A stretch of 64,000 nucleotides of DNA from Rallus limicola (taxonomy: Eukaryota; Chordata; Aves; Gruiformes; Rallidae). Below the pieces are notes generated by a model. That model was not told the origin of the DNA and made no database searches. It saw only the letters and a program-made list of their open reading frames with translations. Where the stretch lies: positions 1,922,001 through 1,986,000 of the forward strand of contig JAKCOZ010000009.1 of NCBI GenBank assembly GCA_022605955.1, written 5' to 3'. Shown here in pieces: positions 26,311-38,358 of this stretch (position 1 is the stretch's first letter; the number at the start of each line of letters is the position of its first letter). A program made the translations under genes and the position numbers.

Positions 26311-26376
26311 CACAGAATTGCAGGGGTTAGAAGGGACCTCAAGAGATCATCGAGTCCAACCCCAACCCAGAGCAGG
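26311..26376 (-). mobile_element. Degenerate CR1 3' stub
   Basis: 'cacagaattgcaggggttag', 'gggacctcaagagatcatc', 'gagtccaac', 'agagcagg'. Short and diverged. Confidence 0.7.
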
Positions 26377-28492
26377 CTGGGATGACAGGCTGCAGAAAAG
26401 CAGAGCTTGGAGGAGATGCTAAACACCTACAATCAATCCTCACACAGCCAGCTTCTGCACTGAGGTACCCAAACTGAGTCATTCTCTGCATTTGCACAGT
26501 GTCCCCACTATGGTAGTGGGGGCAGAGCCACCTGGAAATACAAAGGAAACTGTATTTAATGCCAAGGTGGTCCCATTCTTTGGCAAAACGTCTTGCCAAG
26601 GAAGCAGCAACTGACCCACAAACTCACCGCCCTCCTCAGGGGAAGCTGACTTTATTAATCGATGCCTTATAGCATAGTCTGAAGTACTGGAAACTCAGGG
26701 AAGGGAAACAAGGGGAATTTTATTCTCCATTCTCTTGGGGTCAAGAGCTAGGAGTGGGAGAGGCACCAAGCTACCTGTTGAAGCCTCATCTCTGATGGCA
26801 AGAGACAGAACATCAGCCCTTGCAAAAAACCCCCTGAAACTCACCATTTTCAACAGGAGGCTAAATTAAGAAAAGGACGTTTGGAAATCTTTAACATTTT
26901 AGAAAGCCAAGTGTAAAAGCCCTTTAGATTTGATGTTTTCATTAATTTTTTTTTAATTATCTGAAAGGGTTTTGGGTTGGTTTTTTTTCTTTTTTCAGAA
27001 AGACACTTTGGGGGTTTTTAACTTGGTTTACAGTACAGCCTATGTTATTTCTCTATAGGAAGAACAATTCCCTGAAAACAACTGGATTTGGCTGGATCTG
27101 CAACTTTGACTGGCCCTTTGCTAGGAGACATCCAGTACAAGCTTTGTGAGGTCACCTTCTCAGCAACTTTCTTTTCTTATGCATTTCCCAAAAGTAGGGC
27201 CTCACTTTGCCCTGCAGCAATCTTCTGAGAACCACCACCCAGATGTTTCAGATTCAGAAATCCTCACAGGACCCTATTCTCAGGCAGAATTTGACCAATT
27301 CTTAACACCTCCTTTACTGGAAGCCTACCTAACCATGCAGCTGCTATCACGACTCTTCACCAAGAGAGAACCACAGAAATCCAGGTGCTTCCAGCCCTTT
27401 TGCTTCACCTTGGCTACATTTTGAAAGGAAATTTCTAGGGATAGAGTTGCAGCTTCTGTGCTGGAAGTGGTTCAATAGCCATCAGCTGGAACAAAACACA
27501 GTCAAAGAATTTCATTCAGTCCAGCCAAAAGGTTTTCCACTGTCCATCCTCCTTTTTTTCCCCCCAGTTGCTGAAAAATCCTCCACACTGCCATGGATAC
27601 TCATGTATTGCTGAATTTTAAAGCTCCTCCTATCAAATAGCTTTAGCAGATTGAATTCAATCGAGATGGGAAGGTTTCAATAGGTTCTTCTAGATGAATG
27701 GGTGACGAATATTAACATCTTCAAGAATAACTTTAGCTAGTAAATAAGTAGTGGTGTATCTAGTGTTAAAAAAAAAAAATCACTTGGATTACTTTTTCTG
27801 TTTTGTTCTGAAAGATCACAAGAAAGGCCCTTCCTCCATCATACACATGGTTGCATCCAGATCCTGCAACAGCCATTTACACACCTAATATGCAGGGCCA
27901 AGAGTTTATTTGTAGTCTAATTAAACTCTTGACAATCTAGTCCAGAAATTGTTATTAGTCCAGTTAAAACTGTATGAACATTTATAGTCCAAAGTATCCA
28001 ATTATAACAGCTCTTTTGCAATGAAGATTTAATTAAAACCCATACATGCCAAACTGCCTCACAGCTCCCACTTTCTCTGGTGTTATGCCCATCCTTCAGT
28101 GAATGACAGAACATCATCTTCAGCTTCCCACACTCCTCACCAGGAGGGTTATAATGCTGGGAATGGGATTTCTTCCCCTTCACTCTTGAGTCTGTGTGGG
28201 TTATTTTTATGGCTTTCCTAATGGTTTGCTTACGTGCTCTCCCCTCACTGGTGCAGAAATTCCACATTATATCAAGTTTTACTGTATGTGGCTGAGTTAA
28301 CTTGTGTTCAATATTTGTTCTTAATCTCTTTGTTATACCTAAAATCAGCTTTATCCTGTGTCCATGGTTACATCCTTTAAGGACCAGCGATGACTACTCT
28401 TGGCATGTGTTTACAAGTAGTTACTGTTCTGTGCCCAGCACTCTCAAGGCCACCATAGCATCTCATGCTTATATTTTTGGGGCCCTCTGCTA
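26377..28492. other. Unique intergenic sequence
   Basis: AT-rich with T- and A-runs near 26,945-26,995 and 27,768-27,779. Open frames of up to about 116 codons (27,917-28,267 minus) show no family features. Confidence 0.55.
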
Positions 28493-29297
28493 TCACAGAA
28501 TGAAAAGGGTTGGCAGGCACATCTGGAGATCATCTAGTTCAACACCCTGCCAGAGCAGGACCACCTCAATCAGGCCTCACAGGGTGGCATCCAGGAGGGT
28601 TTGGGATCTCCCCACAGAAGGAAACTCCCCCCAGCCTCTCTGGGCAGCCTGTCCCAGGGCTCAGGTACCCACAAAGAGAAGTTTTTTCCTTATGTTCAGA
28701 TGGACCTTCCTGTGTTATAGTTCATGCCTGTTGCCCCTTGTCCTGTCACTGGGCACCACTGAGAAGAGTCTGGCCCCTTCCTCTTGACACCCACCCTTTA
28801 GATACTGATCAGTGTGGATGAGATGCCCTCTCAGTCCTCTCCAGGATAAACAGACCCAGCTCTCTCAGCTTCTCCTCACACCAGAGATGTTCCAGGCCCC
28901 TCATCATCCTCATACCCTCCACTGGACTCTCTCCAGTAGCTCCCAGTCTGTCATGAACTGGGGAGCCCAACACTGGACACACAACTCCAGCTGTGGCCAC
29001 AGCAGGTCAGAGCAGAGGGAGAGCAGAACAGAACCTCCTGTAACCTGCTGACCATGCTCTTCTCAACACCCCCAGGTCCCATTGGCCTCTTGGCCACGAG
29101 AGCACAGTGCTGGTGATGGAGAGCTTGTTGTCCACCAGCAGCCCCAGGTCCTCCCCAGCTCTGTTTCCCAGCAGGTCACCCCTGACCTGTGCTGGTGCCA
29201 GGGGTTATTCCTCCCTGGGGCAGGACCCTGTACTTGCCCTTGCTGAAGTTCACTTGGTTCCCCTTCTCCCAATTCTCTAGTCTGTCCAGATCAATGT
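28493..29297 (-). mobile_element. CR1 LINE fragment (~800 bp)
   Basis: Inverted CR1 from the tail region ('tcacagaatgaaaagggttgg') to 'tctgtccagatcaatgtc'. One of the longest copies here, reaching well into ORF2. The antisense frame at 28,302-28,787 is a shadow. Confidence 0.93.
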
Positions 29298-31482
29298 CAT
29301 CTCCTGCATTTTGTGTGCTAATAAGTTACCAGACCTGGCTACTTGCACCTACATCTTGTTCCAAGGTGACTGAGGGGTGCGCTCTAGAAACAGCGATCCA
29401 GCGGAAGGTACACCTACATGTAGACATGTGCAGACACTCTGCTCTGTCAAACATTTACCAACAGTACAGTAATACCTACAGCAATTTCCCTGGTATACCA
29501 TCATCAAGACTGCTCTACACCATATTGGACTCCCACATTACTTAGAGAGCTCATAGCAGGAAGCTTTGATCCTGCTGGTACCTCCTGGTGAACAACTAGG
29601 AGGAAAGCTGGACGCAACTTACACAAGAAACCAATCATCTCTAAATTACTCTACCACCACCAGATCTTGATGTTTAGTTCCCTTCAACCTTCTGGCAATT
29701 TAAGACTTCCTTTGCACTCACTCCAGATCCACCTCTGACCTTCCCAACCAACTTTAATTAATGGTTATTTGATATTTTATTTAAAGATCTAAATCACTCT
29801 GAATATCTCATCCTCTTTGGGGTAAATTTCACAGCACCATCAGATTTAGGTTCCTTTTTTTTTTTTTTTTTTGCATCTTCCTAAATGTTTGTTACTGCTC
29901 ACTTCAGGTTTTGCCTTGTCTCCTTCTGCAAAGTTTCCAGCTGTGATCAAGGAGGTGTCCAGAAGGATCTGGTACCTGCTCTGTAAGTGCTTGAACATGA
30001 TTACCAGCTTGTAACAGCTTCTCCTGGAAACTGGATCCCACACAGCATGTTCTGAGGCTTGCTGCTTAATACACAGAGAACTGTAAGCTGAATTTCTCAG
30101 GAGTCAGGTGGACAGTAGATCTTGTGTTTCTGGGTAGTTTCTCATTGTTGGAGAAGTCAGACAACTGCAGTCTGGTTTCTCCCAGCAGCTCGTAACACAT
30201 TTGGTGCCTTCCCATTCCCTCTACTCTCTCCCTGTCATCCCTGGGAATATATCAGACTAGCTCTGAAGAAGTGATTACTTTTTTTTAAAAGACACAAAAA
30301 TGTCCCTCAGGTAAGAAAAGCCTCATTGAGTTTGCCACAAAACTTCTACTGCTGGGAATAAACCTGGAAGTGGCATCCAGAGAGAGGATGCCACAACCCT
30401 GTCTGAGCAGGGGTGCCCAGGGGCTCCCTACCCAAATGTGCTGGGCCTGGGCAACTCCTGAGGGCTGAGCTACTGGAAGAAAGAGGTTGGTAACAGTGCT
30501 GAAGTTAAAGATTACCAGGAGTGAGGGACAGAGGGAAGAGCCTGCATGGCCTTTTAGTTTTTCAGGGGAAAAAAAAATAGAGAAAAAATTGAAAAATGCA
30601 TGCTACAGTGTGATAACCAAGGAAAGTGCAGGTGAATCTATTCCTGCACAGAGTTCCACCCACTGGGAAAGCAGTAAAGCTTTGTATCACCTTGGAGGCA
30701 GCTGCAGGTACTTCATGAATGGCAGCCTGAGACACTCTCCATTTTAGGAGCATCCCACCTAATAGTCAGGGTTCTTCAGCTGAAATGCTTTGTGCCCTGA
30801 GGGACAGGGGGCTGTCACATTTTACTCCTCTAGCTCTAAAGATGGATGCAGTATCTAGAAGAGGCTAAGTTGCCTTTTACTGTAATAGCAATTTGGCAGC
30901 ATCAATGTGCAAATGAGGATTTATCCAACGGCATCTGCGTCCCAGCACTCAGCACAGGCTTGCAAGACCCTGAGGTGACAATCCTGCCTGGATCTCTCTG
31001 ACCCCCACCCCTTCCAAGAGACCACAATGCAATTTGAACAGGACACCATGAACTGACAGTATCAGTAGAAGGGAACATTTTGGAGAGCAATTTGGTTTGT
31101 TACTTACTGTGTACTTGTACAGATTGCCTCTTCCTATGCTAATCTATCCTCTCTCACTTATCATTTGTATGAAACGACCCATGGCCATAACTGAGGCTAA
31201 AATCAGAAGGGGGAATTCACAGGGTTTTGTGATACAAATACATCCCTATTGACTTCTTGGGATATTTATACCAGTATTCCTTCAAAACTCCACTTTGCAA
31301 GATCAGATCAAAGCAGCAATCAGTTAAAGCATATCTGAGACACTTTCCATTTTCTCTGACTAGACCCCTATGGGAATAAAATCTCTGTGTGTTCAGGCCA
31401 GGATACACACCCAGACTTTCAAAATCCCACACGAACCCTTCTCCTCAGCCTGTGCCTTGTCTCTCATTTGCTGGGCATAGAC
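29298..31482. other. Unique intergenic sequence
   Basis: Includes a T18 run at 29,855-29,872. No gene or mobile element recognised. Confidence 0.55.
29855..29872. repeat. Poly-T tract (18 T)
   Basis: Uninterrupted T18. Confidence 0.95.
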
Positions 31483-31610
31483 ATAGAATGTCAGGAGATG
31501 GAAGGGACCTCAAAAGATCATCTAGTCCAATCCCCCTGCCCAGAGCAGGATCACAGAATGGTATGAGTTGGAAGGGACCCCAAGGATCACAGAGTTCCAA
31601 CTCCCCACTA
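31483..31610 (-). mobile_element. Two adjoining CR1 3' stubs
   Basis: A first inverted tail ('agatggaagggacctc', 'atcatctagtccaa', 'agagcagg') is followed at about 31,552 by a second inverted tail of another subfamily ('atcacagaatggtatgag', 'ttggaagggaccccaagg'). Confidence 0.85.
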
Positions 31611-32049
31611 ATTTTACCTGAAATTTCAATTTCAAATTCCATTTTTCAATTCATGCAGCTTTTTAATCTCCAGAATAGACAATTAAATTAGTCATTTCAT
31701 TTCAGCTTCCTTCTAGGCTGCTACCAAAGAGAAGATAAAATAGAAACCCCATATTTTTACTTTTATCAAACTCATTTTCTACCTGTTTTCCTTTTCTTTT
31801 GCTTGCATTTTTCTTCTCCCTCCTCCACAACCCTGCCACAGAAAACCTTTAGTTTTCTATGCAAGAAAAGATCAAGGAAATCTGATGAAATAATTCTAGA
31901 CAAGGATCAAATCAAATACTTAGAAACAAGATGTTGAACACTAAGGAAGAGCGTTAGAAACCTTATGAGTATCTTGGTACTAAGACAGAAAGGTCCCTCT
32001 GAGCCTCCCAACTTTTGGATGTACCACCCAGACAATGAGAGCAGAGGTT
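31611..32049. other. Unique intergenic sequence
   Basis: AT-rich spacer, nothing recognised. Confidence 0.55.
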
Positions 32050-32513
32050 CTAGATGTCCTGGAGAGAGTCCAGAGAAGGCTACAAAGGGGATGAAGGGCC
32101 TGGAGCATCTCCCCTGTGAGGAAAGGCTGAGGGAGCTGGGGCTGTTCAGCCTGGAGAAGAGAAGACTAAGGGGGGAACTAATTCATGTTTATAAATATCT
32201 TAAGCATGGGATGCAGGGGAAATGGCCAGCCCCTTTTCAGTGTCTGTGGGGACAGGACAAGGGGCAATGGCCTCAAGTTGGAGCACAGGGAGTTCTACAC
32301 CAACATGGGGAAGAACTTTTCCCCAGTGAGGGTGAGGGAGCCCTGGGACAGGCTGCCCAGGGGGTGTGGAGTCTCCTTCTCTGGAGAGATTCCAGCCCAG
32401 TCTGGATGCCTCCCTGTGCAATATGAGCTGGGAGCTGCTTTGGCAGGGGGTTGGACCCGATGGGCTCTGGAGGTCCCTTCCCACCCCTGTAATTCTGTGA
32501 TTCTGTGATTCCT
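32050..32513 (+). mobile_element. CR1 LINE 3' fragment (~460 bp)
   Basis: Sense copy of the 8,430-type subfamily with the tail 'attctgtgattctgtgatt'. The plus frame 31,965-32,426 reads ORF2 C-terminus ([20 protein letters not shown]) in one frame for over 100 codons. Confidence 0.95.
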
Positions 32514-34360
32514 GAGATATTCTATGGAAAACAGGCAGTGCCACATGCCTAGGCCCATCCTGAGGGATGCCCAGAGGATGACTTTGCTGAGCAGCCTGGC
32601 TCCTCATGAATGGTTTACAGCTCTATAAACTCTCTCCCACCTTCAGTACCTGGCTCAGCCTACAAGAGTAAAGAAATTACATCACCCAAGGTGACCATAG
32701 GTCCCCGCGAGCCCCTTTCTGTTGATGAAACCTTGTCGGCAGCTGCCTCAGCTGGAAGCATCACCCGTTCACACCAGCTTTGCTTCTGCAGAACAAAGCT
32801 GCTCCCTTGAGTTACGGCTGGGGCAGCCAAACCAGCGAGTCAGAGAGTATGTCGTGGAGCATCACTAAACGCCTGAAACGAAGCCCTGTGCTTGGTTGGG
32901 GAGGGGATGGAGGGGACATAGATCATCCCGTTTTCATTTTAGGAGAGGAGATAAATTCAAAATAAAATAAAACCCTGGCACTTTATTCCCCAGTGCCCTG
33001 CTCCTGCCACGCTGGTGTTGCTGTCCTTTTTAATTCAAGCTGTAATGAGAGTAAGTGATCGACTAGGCAGAGATGTACTGATTGCCAATCCCTTCCCTTC
33101 TTAATGACCACATTGTCTCTGGGCATCACTAAGTCCTACTAAATGTCTACTGAGAGGTTGGGGGGGATAACACGACACACACACACACAAGGAAAAACCC
33201 CAGGCAAAGCGGCGCAGGAAACCATCGACTTACCCAGTCTTCTTCAGAGCATGGAGATGGTGTCTGCTGCACCGAGTAACACCGCCGCCATGAGCACAGC
33301 TCATCGGAGCCCCTCAGCAAACCCAGCCCAGCCCTGGAGCCTTGCTGTCCACCTTGAGGGCATGCGGAGAGCGGCCCCCCACGTCCCCCGCCGCAGGGGG
33401 CAGGTCCCCAGCAGCAGGGCCACAAGCAGCTCCACTTCTGGTTGCCAAACCAGGGCTGTGCTCGGGAGCCATGGATGCTCAAGTCACACCTGTGAGAGGA
33501 ACGATGAGCCTGGGGGGCAAACGTGCACTCGATTTTCACCGGTGCAGTGTAATCCTATTACTGTTCCCTTTGCCCTCACTACCTACTCCTTAAATGTTTT
33601 CCAGCCTTCCTCCATGCCCTCAAAACTTCCTATTGCTTCATTCAATGATTTCTTATCACCTGATTAAGACAGACTAACAGGAAGGACTATCTTCGTGCTC
33701 TTCCAACCCATCCCGCAGTCCTATAAACTCACGTTATTAGTTGCACAGTTCTCCCTCTTCCTCCTGGCAATTAATGTTGTCTACCCCAGCTAGAGCCAAA
33801 CTGCAAATAAAGAGGAACATAAAAGTGTCAAAGTCCCATCCATTACAAAATGCAGAGGTTGGCACCCCTTGTTGCTGGAATTTACACACTGCTTTTTAGT
33901 TTTATCATTTTATCTCCCTTTAATGGCAAAATCAGTTAATCCTGGGTGGCATCATAAAACCTGCAAACAGAGGCAGACCATAAGTCAGCAAGTCATTCCT
34001 GGGGCTTTGCGGCACAAATCCCTATTGAAAAAGCAGCAGCAGTTAACTCCTTCCATTCATGCTCCTCTTTCAAGGACTTGAGGCAGGCTACAAAACTGCT
34101 ATTTATCTAATTAGCACCTCATTAGTGCTGCAGTTCCTGCCCTTTAAGGGTAGAAAGCAGCTGGAAGGCACAAGTGCCTTAATTAGTCAGTAATGGGCAT
34201 TTAGTTTTAGACCAAGGAGGTGAGCCTGTTTGTTGAGAAGGCTCAAAGGATGATGGCGTTGCAGGGCTCAGATACCGTGATGGGTTAGAAACTGCGGGAA
34301 CAGGGCAGAATGGTTCATTTGAAGCTGAAAAGCTCACCCTTCCATCCCCCCCCCATGGTT
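32514..34360. other. Unique intergenic sequence with a GC-rich block
   Basis: Holds a GC-rich stretch (33,240-33,530) with a 174-codon plus frame and a 130-codon minus frame, an (AC)n at 33,175-33,189, and AT-rich DNA with clustered TAATTA-type motifs at 34,105-34,200. Confidence 0.5.
33175..33189. repeat. (AC)n microsatellite
   Basis: About 7-8 AC units. Confidence 0.85.
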
Positions 34361-34365
34361 ATCCA
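34361..34365. repeat. Possible target site duplication, ATCCA
   Basis: Lies directly before the LTR edge; the other flank (34,942-34,946) reads TTCCA, a 4/5 match. Confidence 0.35.
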
Positions 34366-34941
34366 TGTTAGAAATGCCACAGGTGCTGAGGAGGGGCTGG
34401 CAGCAGGTGTACTGGTGAAGCAGGAATTTATTGTACGTTCTTGCAAGAGCGGCTGTCCTGGTGAAGGAGGCACACCTGTGGGCAGAGCCTGCACCACTCT
34501 TACACCCTATTCCCAAAATCCCTCCCCCTTTGTCTACCTATGGGTTAGGGGTTTTCCAGGGCTTACAAGTTCAACCAGTGCCTTCTTCACAATAGCACAT
34601 AATACAATAGACATGGCATGGCTGGCAGGTCCCTGCTTCCCATTGGTGAAGAAAATTAATATTTATGAGCTAAGTTCTCTTACACAGCCCTTATCTGTTG
34701 CATATCTGTTTTGTCTGGGCCCATTGAATCCGAATGGTGACCCTCAAACGCTGGCCTTTATCTCACTGCTGGACAGCTGAATGCTGGGGCTTGATTGGCA
34801 ATCAGGGCATATTGTTTGTTGAAGGAGTTCAAGGCTCAACCCAGGTTTCAGGTGGTTGAATTATGCAGCAGTGGAGTCGCCTGATGGCCTAGACATTGCC
34901 AACCCTGTTTGTGGAATCCTTGAGCCAGACAATTCCTTACA
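34366..34941 (-). mobile_element. Probable solo LTR of an endogenous retrovirus (576 bp)
   Basis: Read on the minus strand this segment starts TGTAAGGAATTG and ends TTTCTAACA. An AATAAA poly(A) signal lies at 34,432-34,427, 61 bp before the 3' end, the spacing expected for the R-U5 part of an LTR. A TATA-like CATAAATATT lies upstream, at about 34,658-34,667. Flanks ATCCA and TTCCA may be a 5-bp duplication with one mutation. It shares the TGTAAGG start with the candidate at 17,323. No retroviral coding sequence adjoins it. Confidence 0.55.
34427..34432 (-). terminator. LTR polyadenylation signal AATAAA
   Basis: AATAAA on the minus strand near the LTR 3' end. Confidence 0.5.
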
Positions 34942-34946
34942 TTCCA

Positions 34947-36121
34947 CCCTGTGTCCTGAGTCACAATTCAATCCCTCACATGTTCTCACTGCCCCATGTA
35001 TGGGTGTTAGTTTCACCTGCATCTTTTAGCAGAGCTGTGTGCTCCTCAGTTTCTCACTGATCCCTCATCTGAGACAGAGATTTGACCATAACTAACTCTT
35101 TTAACACAACCAACAGCAAAACTTCACTCGCAGTGTTCCCCCTTATCTTATGTGCTACCTGTTGCATATCCAGATTGACAAATGTCCTTTATCTTCCTAT
35201 TCCTAAATCCCCAACAAAGCATTTCTGATGAGGCAGCCTGAGTCCTCCACTTCCCAAGTCAGCACAGAAAAATACCACAACCCTTTTCAGTTTGCAAAAG
35301 CAACATTCCCCTGCATTTTCCACATACAGACCTCCTCTCATTTGCAATTCCTCAGATAACTCCCCCAGAGTCACTCGAGCACTCAACATTAAGGAACAAA
35401 CGGATGAGATTTCCATCCAAATGTTAAGGCAGGATCCCGAGGGAAAGCCACCACCATCTGCTCCATCTCCTCTCCACACGCCATCATGTAAAATCCTCTG
35501 ACATGTACCACACCGGGGAAGTCCCTTTTCCTGAGAACAGTAACAAAGGAACTATAATGCATCATCTTAAGCGATTATTGAAACTTTAATCAGCTATGGA
35601 AGCATTTGGGTGTATTAAAATAAAGGTGGTGGAGAATTGCACCTGTGCTTCTGTGAGTTAATAAAGAGGATTGATGTGATGGATCTCATCGTTTGGGTTT
35701 GTTTTTTTTTTCCCCATCAGGCTCCTTTCTCCCTGTAGTGTGTTTCACTGGAAGATCTGGCATGGTCCTGGTCTTCAGGACTGAAAACCCCCATGGAAAA
35801 ATAACAAAAATGAAACAGAAAAACCCCAACTTGTCAAACCCGATCGGATCCAAGACACCAGATTCTGCTTCTGCTCACAGAAGTGTTGTTTCCAGAGGAA
35901 GTTCTGGGATGGGTCTCAGATGCAGGTTTTTTTGCTTTGAGCTATGATGTTACTAAACTTCCAGCTGATGCTACAGGGATGTTTCAAAAGGGCTGCTGCC
36001 ACTTGGGTTCACAGCTCTCCTCACCACAGAGCAGAACTTCAGGGCAGAGCCTGTCCACCAGCCCCACCTTGAATGCCAAGTGGCAGAGACTTGACCACAT
36101 GCCCCAGATCTCAGCAAGGTA
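34947..36121. other. Unique intergenic sequence
   Basis: No mobile element. The part at 35,540-35,690 is AT-rich and non-repetitive. A T-run lies at about 35,702-35,711. Confidence 0.5.
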
Positions 36122-36731
36122 TGGAATCACAGAATCACAAGGTTGGAAAAGACCTTGAAGATCAAGTCAAATCATTCCCATCCTAAGCTAAACCACATCC
36201 CTGATCTGACTCTGCCCTGGCACAGCTTGAGCCCATTGCCCCTTGTCCTGTCCCCTGGCTGAAGAGACCATCACCCACCCCTCTGCACCCTCCTGTCAGG
36301 TCAGTGTAGGTGGGGATCAGGTCTCCCCTCAGCCTCCTCTTCTCCAGGCTGAACACCCCCAGCTCCCTCAGCCGCTCCTGGGAAGGTTTGCTCTCCAGCC
36401 CCTTCCCCAGCCTGGTTGCCCTTCTCTGGACTCGCTCCAGGACCTCCATGTCCTTCTTGTAGTGAGGGGCCCAGAACTGGACCCAGCACTCCAGGTGCAG
36501 CCTCACCAGTGCCCAGCCCAGGGGCACAATCCCTGCCCTGGCCCTGTGGCCACGCTGGCTCTGACACAAGCCAGGATGCCCTTGGCCTTCTTGGCCACCC
36601 GGGCACACTGCTGGCTCATATTCAGCCTGCAGTCACCCAACACCCCCAGGTCCTTCTCTGCCTGACAGCTCTCCAGCCAGTCTCCCCCCAGCCTGTAGCG
36701 TTGCCTGGGGTTGTTCTGCTCCACGTGCAGC
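36122..36731 (-). mobile_element. CR1 LINE 3' fragment (~610 bp) with internal deletion
   Basis: Inverted CR1 starting 'ggaatcacagaatcacaagg'. The first ~80 bp (tail) jump directly to 'gcccattgccccttgtcc', so the segment between is missing. It continues to 'tctgctccacgtgcag'. The minus frame 36,183-36,608 reads ORF2 C-terminus ([20 protein letters not shown]). Confidence 0.93.
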
Positions 36732-38163
36732 AAAGCAGCTCAAGAGCAGGATATGGAAAGCCCACTGGAATCATACAGCCACTCTCCAGCTCCAGCTACC
36801 ACCAGCGAGTTTAACCACCAGTCTTCACAGGAGATGTCCCAGTTGAAGCCCGTGCTGCAGAGCACTGCTGCAATACAGCTCTACTTTTAACCAAATCGTG
36901 AATAATTTAAGGTCCTCACTTGCATTACATTTACTTTAATATTATTTTCTTGAAAGACCGGTGTGAAATACATGTGTGGAGAGCCAAGAGCTTTGAAAGT
37001 CCCAGAAGAAGGAACAGCCCATCCCCAGCAACCAAGAGGTGGCGCCCAGAAACCAGTAGATGGGACTGGTGTGAGGTGGGGCAACCAGCTAGCAGAATGC
37101 TGCTCAGATCAGGGATATCAACACAGGTGAAAACCAAGCATCCGAGCGCAGCAGATTTTTTTGGTTAAAAGAGGGGCTGGATCCAGCAGCCTGCCCCGCT
37201 CCGCAGCCTCCAAGGAGCTATGCTTCAGGTTACTGAAGCCTTGCATAGCCCAAATAAGCAATTTGCCCCTTTCTCACATCTTTGCTGATTGTTTTACTCA
37301 AGACAAGCCCTTGGTTTCTTCTGTGGGTCTCAGCTTCAGCTTCATAACCCCCCCTTAGACGAACATTTGAACACAGTAAAGGTGGAATTCTATACTAAAA
37401 TATCCTTTGGGTTTTTCAGTACCTTTTCCAGGGTCACTAAGCTGAAAATTCTCAGGTTTAAAGTTAGAAGTGAATATCCAGTATTCACATTTTAAGCACG
37501 AACTACTGGAGGTTCAAAGAGTTCAGCTACACTGGATACTCTCGATCATAAGTCTGCTGCATTTCTACACCATGGCCTTGCAATATGGGTGTGGGTGGGT
37601 GAAATACATTAACATATAGTCCGGTTTGCAGACCACCAACCATCAGGAGCACCTGGGGATAAAAGTGGATGCACAAAATATATTAACAAAATCTAAGACC
37701 TTTCATGGTAAAGTCAGATAAGAGAGTTCATCATTTGGAATCTGTTGGAAAACACTGAACCTTGTGGGCTCTGCTGCCAGCCAACCTCCACTACCGCCTG
37801 CCTCAGTTTCCCTGAACAGGGGAGGCAAAGGGAAAGGCAACTGGCCTGACCTGCAGATGCAGGAAAATAAACCTTTAGTGTAGAAATTAATAGAGCTAAA
37901 CAAATCAAAGTCTATCACTTCTTGCTGGGAACACAAGCTGGTGGTCAGCAATACATTGAAAGAGAAGAAAGAAGGGATTGGAGGGAGGGTCTGGTTACCA
38001 TTTGTCTGCCAAACTCACTGTCGAGAGATTTCACTGAGGCCAAGAGATTACAGGCATTTAAAGAAATAGGTTTTTATGCAAATAAACAAAATATTTGTAG
38101 GGTTTTGAGAAATTGATAAGCCAGTAACTAAGAGCTGTAACTATTATGGGCTGCTTTTTCTAT
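36732..38163. other. Unique intergenic sequence
   Basis: Nothing recognisable; short unrelated open frames on both strands. Confidence 0.55.
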
Positions 38164-38358
38164 GGCTTCTCTGAACAGAGAGGGGGCAGATGCCCCATCC
38201 CTGAGGGTGTTCAAGGCCAGGTTGGATGAGGCCCTGGGCAACCTTGTGTAGCTCCAGGCCTGGAGGTTGGTGTCCCTGCCTGTGGCAGGGGGTTGGAGCT
38301 CTGTGATCCTTGGGGTCCCTTCCAACCCAGACCAGGCTGGGATTCTATGATTCTATGA
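38164..38358 (+). mobile_element. CR1 LINE 3' fragment (~195 bp)
   Basis: 'gccccatccctgagggtg', 'ttcaaggccaggttggatga', 'gcctggaggttggtgtccct' and the tail 'attctatgattctatgaa'. Confidence 0.94.

Noticed and set aside
28302..28787. 161-codon plus-strand frame
   Set aside because: Its second half is antisense CR1; the first half has no recognisable features.
33143..33667. 174-codon open frame
   Set aside because: Low-complexity product, opposite strand also open, no family or splice evidence; kept only as a weak finding.
34310..34780. 156-codon plus-strand frame
   Set aside because: It runs antisense through the LTR candidate and has no domain features.
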